A stretch of 64,000 nt of DNA, taken from contig OZ022345.1 of NCBI GenBank assembly GCA_963989245.1, forward strand, positions 21,147,196-21,211,195, written 5' to 3'. Under the pieces are notes generated by a model. The model did not search any database, was not told the origin of the DNA, and worked only from the letters and a program-made list of their open reading frames with translations. The translations under genes and the position numbers were made by a program. The first letter of the stretch is position 1; every line of letters begins with the position of its first letter. Positions 61,645 through 64,000 of the stretch are shown here, one piece after another. Source of the DNA: Nansenia antarctica (lineage: Eukaryota; Chordata; Actinopteri; Argentiniformes; Microstomatidae).

Positions 61645-63756
61645 GCTCCAGAAAGGCAGAAAACAACACTTTGATAGTTTGATATAACTTGAGAACGAAT
61701 GCAAAAAACAGTCCACTCTAAGAACAGGCCGCTTGGACACTTTCAGAACAGCTTTGTTAATTACTGAAAACAGCTCTCGAAGAGATTGTCAAAAGAGACT
61801 CCGAAAACGAAACGTTGATCACTTTTGAGCAAAAGGCTGCACACACGCAATTCAAGTTGCTCTCATTGTCATTTAGAGTTACATTATAGGAGCATTCAGC
61901 AACAAGTCAAAATGTGCTCCAGAAAAGCAGAAAACAACACTGATAGAACTTGAGAACGAATGCAAAAAACAGTCCACTCTCAGAACAGGCCGCTTGGACA
62001 CTTTCAGAACAGCTCTGTTAATGACTGAAAACAGCTCTCGAAGAGATTGTCAAAAGAGACTCTGAAAACGAAACGTTGATCACTTTTGAGCAAAAGGCTG
62101 CACACACGCAATTCAAGTTGCTCTGATTGTCATTTAGAGTTACATTATAGGAGCATTCAACAACAAGTCAAAATGTGCTCGAGAAAGGCAGAAAACAACA
62201 CTTTGATATAACTTGAGAACGAATGCAAAAAACAGTCCACTCTCAGAACAGGCTGCTTGGACACTTTCAGAACAGCTCTGTTAATGACTGAAATCAGCTC
62301 TTTAAGAGATTGTCAAAAGAGACTCCGAAAACGAAACGTTGATCACTTTTGAGCAAAAGGCTGCACACACGCAATTCAAGTTGCTCTCATTGTCATTTAG
62401 AGTTACATTATAGGAGCATTCAGCAACAAGTCAAAATGTGCTCCAGAAAAGCAGAAAACAACACTGATAGAACTTGAGAACGAATGCAAAAAACAGTCCA
62501 CTCTCAGAACAGGCCGCTTGGACACTTTCAGAACAGCTCTGTTAATGACTGAAAACAGCTCTCGAAGAGATTGTCAAAAGAGACTCTGAAAACGAAACGT
62601 TGATCACTTTTGAGCAAAAGGCTGCACACACGCAATTCAAGTTGCTCTGATTGTCATTTAGAGTTACATTATAGGAGCATTCAACAACAAGTCAAAATGT
62701 GCTCGAGAAAGGCAGAAAACAACACTTTGATATAACTTGAGAACGAATGCAAAAAACAGTCCACTCTCAGAACAGGCTGCTTGGACACTTTCAGAACAGC
62801 TCTGTTAATGACTGAAATCAGCTCTTTAAGAGATTGTCAAAAGAGACTCTGAAAACGAAACATTGATAACTTTTGAGCAAAAGGCTGCACACACGTAATT
62901 CAACATACTCTGATTGTCATTTAGAGTTACATTATAGAAGCATTCAACAACAAGTCAAAATGTGCTCCAGAAAGGCAGAAAACAACACTGATAGAACTTG
63001 AGAACGAATGCAAAAAACAGTCCACTCTCAGAACAGGCCGCTTGGACACTTTCAGAACAGCTCTGTTAGTGACTGAAAACAGCTCTCGAAGAGATTGTCA
63101 AAAGAGACTCTGAAAACGAAACATTGATAACTTTTGAGCAAAAGGCTGCACACACGTAATTCAACATACTCTGATTGTCATTTAGAGTTACATTATAGGA
63201 GCATTCAACAACAAGTCAAAATGTGCTCCAGAAAGGCAGAAAACAACACTTTGATAGTTTGATATAACTTGAGAACGAATGCAAAAAACAGTCCACTCTA
63301 AGAACAGGCCGCTTGGACACTTTCAGAACAGCTCTGTTAATGACTGAAAACAGCTCTCGAAGAGATTGTCAAAAGAGACTCCGAAAACGAAACGTTGATC
63401 ACTTTTGAGCAAAAGGCTGCACACACGCAATTCAAGTTGCTCTGATTGTCATTTAGAGTTACATTATAGGAGCATTCAGCAACAAGTCAAAATGTGCTCC
63501 AGAAAAGCAGAAAACAACACTGATAGAACTTGAGAACGAATGCAAAAAACAGTCCACTCTCAGAACAGGCCGCTTGGACACTTTCAGAACAGCTCTGTTA
63601 ATGACTGAAAACAGCTCTCGAAGAGATTGTCAAAAGAGACTCTGAAAACGAAACGTTGATCACTTTTGAGCAAAAGGCTGCACACACGCAATTCAAGTTG
63701 CTCTGATTGTCATTTAGAGTTACATTATAGGAGCATTCAACAACAAGTCAAAATGT
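61645..63756 (+). repeat. Rearranged continuation of the C-rich block
   Basis: B 61645, A 61916, C 62177 (hybrid), A 62440, C 62701 ('tatagaagcattc'), A 62964, B 63225, A 63496. In the first copy, 31813 is followed by A-C-A (32074-32858, 785 bp) before the equivalent B at 32859; that trimer is absent here. Conversely an A-C pair is extra here. 'tatagaagcattc' also marks the C at 33391, so homology resumes with an offset of about 29,310 bp. Confidence 0.85.
62177..62439 (+). repeat. Hybrid monomer: C left part, B right part, only in the distal copy
   Basis: It begins as C ('gctcgag', single 'tttgata', 'ggctgc', 'gaaatcagctctttaag') and switches within 'agagattgtcaaaagagact' to the B right part of its neighbour at 61645 ('gactccg', 'cgttgatcac', 'gcaattcaag', 'ctctcattg'). 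No counterpart exists in the 27-35 kb copy, so this exchange is younger than the duplication. Confidence 0.86.
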
Positions 63757-64000
63757 GCTCGAGAAAGGCAGAAAACAACACTTTGATATAACTTGAGAAC
63801 GAATGCAAAAAACAGTCCACTCTCAGAACAGGCTGCTTGGACACTTTCAGAACAGCTCTGTTAATGACTGAAATCAGCTCTTTAAGAGATTGTCAAAAGA
63901 GACTCTGAAAACGAAACATTGATAACTTTTGAGCAAAAGGCTGCACACACGTAATTCAACATACTCTGATTGTCATTTAGAGTTACATTATAGGAGCATT
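63757..64000 (+). repeat. Partial C monomer cut by the window edge
   Basis: The first 244 bases of a C monomer: 'gctcgag' head, single 'tttgata', 'ggctgc', 'gaaatcagctctttaag', 'cattgataac', 'aattcaacatac'. It ends inside the 'ggagcatt' tail. The array clearly continues beyond the window. Confidence 0.93.

Larger units (their letters stand above)
1..64000 (+). repeat. Tandem satellite DNA array, 240 monomers of about 261-284 bp
   Basis: The whole window is one head-to-tail satellite. Counting from the 'gtcaaaatgt|gctc' junction gives monomer starts at 1, 262, 533, 804 and so on to 63757: 239 complete monomers plus a 244-base partial. Every monomer carries the same core in the same order ('acttgagaacgaatgc', 'cagtccact', 'cttggacactt', 'gattgtcatttagagttaca'). 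All are in + orientation. Classes by length are A 261 bp (103), B 271 bp (96), C 263 bp (24), D 284 bp (16), and one of 250 bp. The first monomer is about 39% GC and A-rich on this strand. No unique DNA, transposon or gene interrupts it. Satellite arrays of this kind are known from eukaryotic heterochromatin; the family and host are not recognised. Confidence 0.98.
16924..64000 (+). repeat. Region II: dimeric A-B / A-C / A-D block of the satellite
   Basis: One hundred and seventy-seven monomers, 88 of class A alternating with 48 B, 24 C, 16 D and one 250-bp derivative. B, C and D heads are mostly 'gctcgag' (which creates a ctcgag hexamer, absent from Region I) or 'gctccagaaagg'. The tail is 'ggagcattc' almost everywhere. 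The basic repeat is a dimer: A+B 532, A+C 524, A+D 545 bp. Exceptions are runs of A at 25753, 26538-27321 and 45422-45944, and B-B at 22014/22285. Confidence 0.93.

Noticed and set aside
1..64000. CRISPR array or phage-type direct repeats
   Set aside because: The whole unit repeats with no variable spacers, units are 261-284 bp, and there are no cas-like genes.
1..64000. CENP-B box
   Set aside because: I looked for TTCG-A-CGGG on both strands. Only partial TTCG cores exist (for example the complement of 'cgaatgc' and of 'gaaaacgaaacg'), with no CGGG at the required spacing, so the canonical motif is absent by eye.
1..64000. Pol III B-box-like 'aattcgagttg' / 'aattcaagttg' (tRNA-derived SINE origin)
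   Set aside because: It misses the leading G and trailing C of the B-box consensus, there is no A box at the right distance, and there is no poly-A tail or target-site duplication.
1..64000. TATA-like 'tttgatataac' as a promoter in B, C and D monomers
   Set aside because: It is simply the length-variable cassette of the monomer. Nothing else supports a start site and A monomers lack it.
1..64000. Transposon, LTR or rRNA/tRNA gene insertions
   Set aside because: All 240 monomer boundaries are accounted for without any unexplained stretch longer than 21 bp.

Overview
The whole 64,000-base window is one uninterrupted tandem satellite array. I delimited 240 head-to-tail monomers (239 complete, the last cut by the window edge), all in the same orientation. 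No unique sequence, no transposon insertion, no inversion and no credible gene lies between them. The array starts in register at base 1 and runs off the end, so neither edge of the satellite is seen. This kind of sequence points to eukaryotic heterochromatin (centromeric, pericentromeric, subtelomeric or sex-chromosome-like). I do not recognise the satellite family and the sequence does not let me name the species. The first monomer is about 39% GC and A-rich on the + strand (hand count 101 A, 58 T in 261 bases).

Monomers fall into four length classes, counted from the shared 'gtcaaaatgt|gctc' junction. A is 261 bp (103 copies). B is 271 bp (96 copies, with a doubled 'tttgata'). C is 263 bp (24 copies, single 'tttgata', plus its own right half). 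D is 284 bp (16 copies, a C left part carrying a 21-bp internal duplication). One 250-bp deletion derivative of C stands alone. A few members differ by 1-10 bp (259, 260, 262, 268, 270, 272, 273).

Layout. Region I (1-16923) is mainly B monomers with a 'gctcgtg' head and 'ggattattcaac' tail. An A monomer or AA pair punctuates them into higher-order repeats: 10-mers of 2,700/2,702 bp, then a 5-mer of 1,334 bp, then AA(B)n units of 1,606, 2,410 and 1,877 bp. Near 16.9 kb the array switches to Region II (16924-64000). There a dimer grammar dominates (A followed by B, C or D: 532, 524 or 545 bp), heads become 'gctcgag' (or 'gctccag'), and the tail becomes 'ggagcattc'. Region II is made of a D/A/B block (16.9-20.7 kb), AB dimers (20.9-24.4), a C-rich block (24.4-35.8), AD and AB dimers with a 1,596-bp period (35.8-41.9), a block carrying three copies of a 2,417-bp 9-mer (43.0-55.0), and a second copy of the C-rich block (53.7-64.0).

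The most notable large-scale structure is a near-identical pair of segments about 29.57 kb apart: 27060-32073 (19 monomers) matches 56629-61644, sharing many private variants. Smaller nested duplications sit at offsets of 4,026, 4,545, 5,072 and 19,669 bp. Hybrid monomers show where unequal exchange joined different classes, and some can be ordered in time relative to the 29.57-kb duplication. There are no genes to work together here. The content is the recombination history of a satellite. Near-identical large duplications should be treated as provisional until long reads confirm the assembly.
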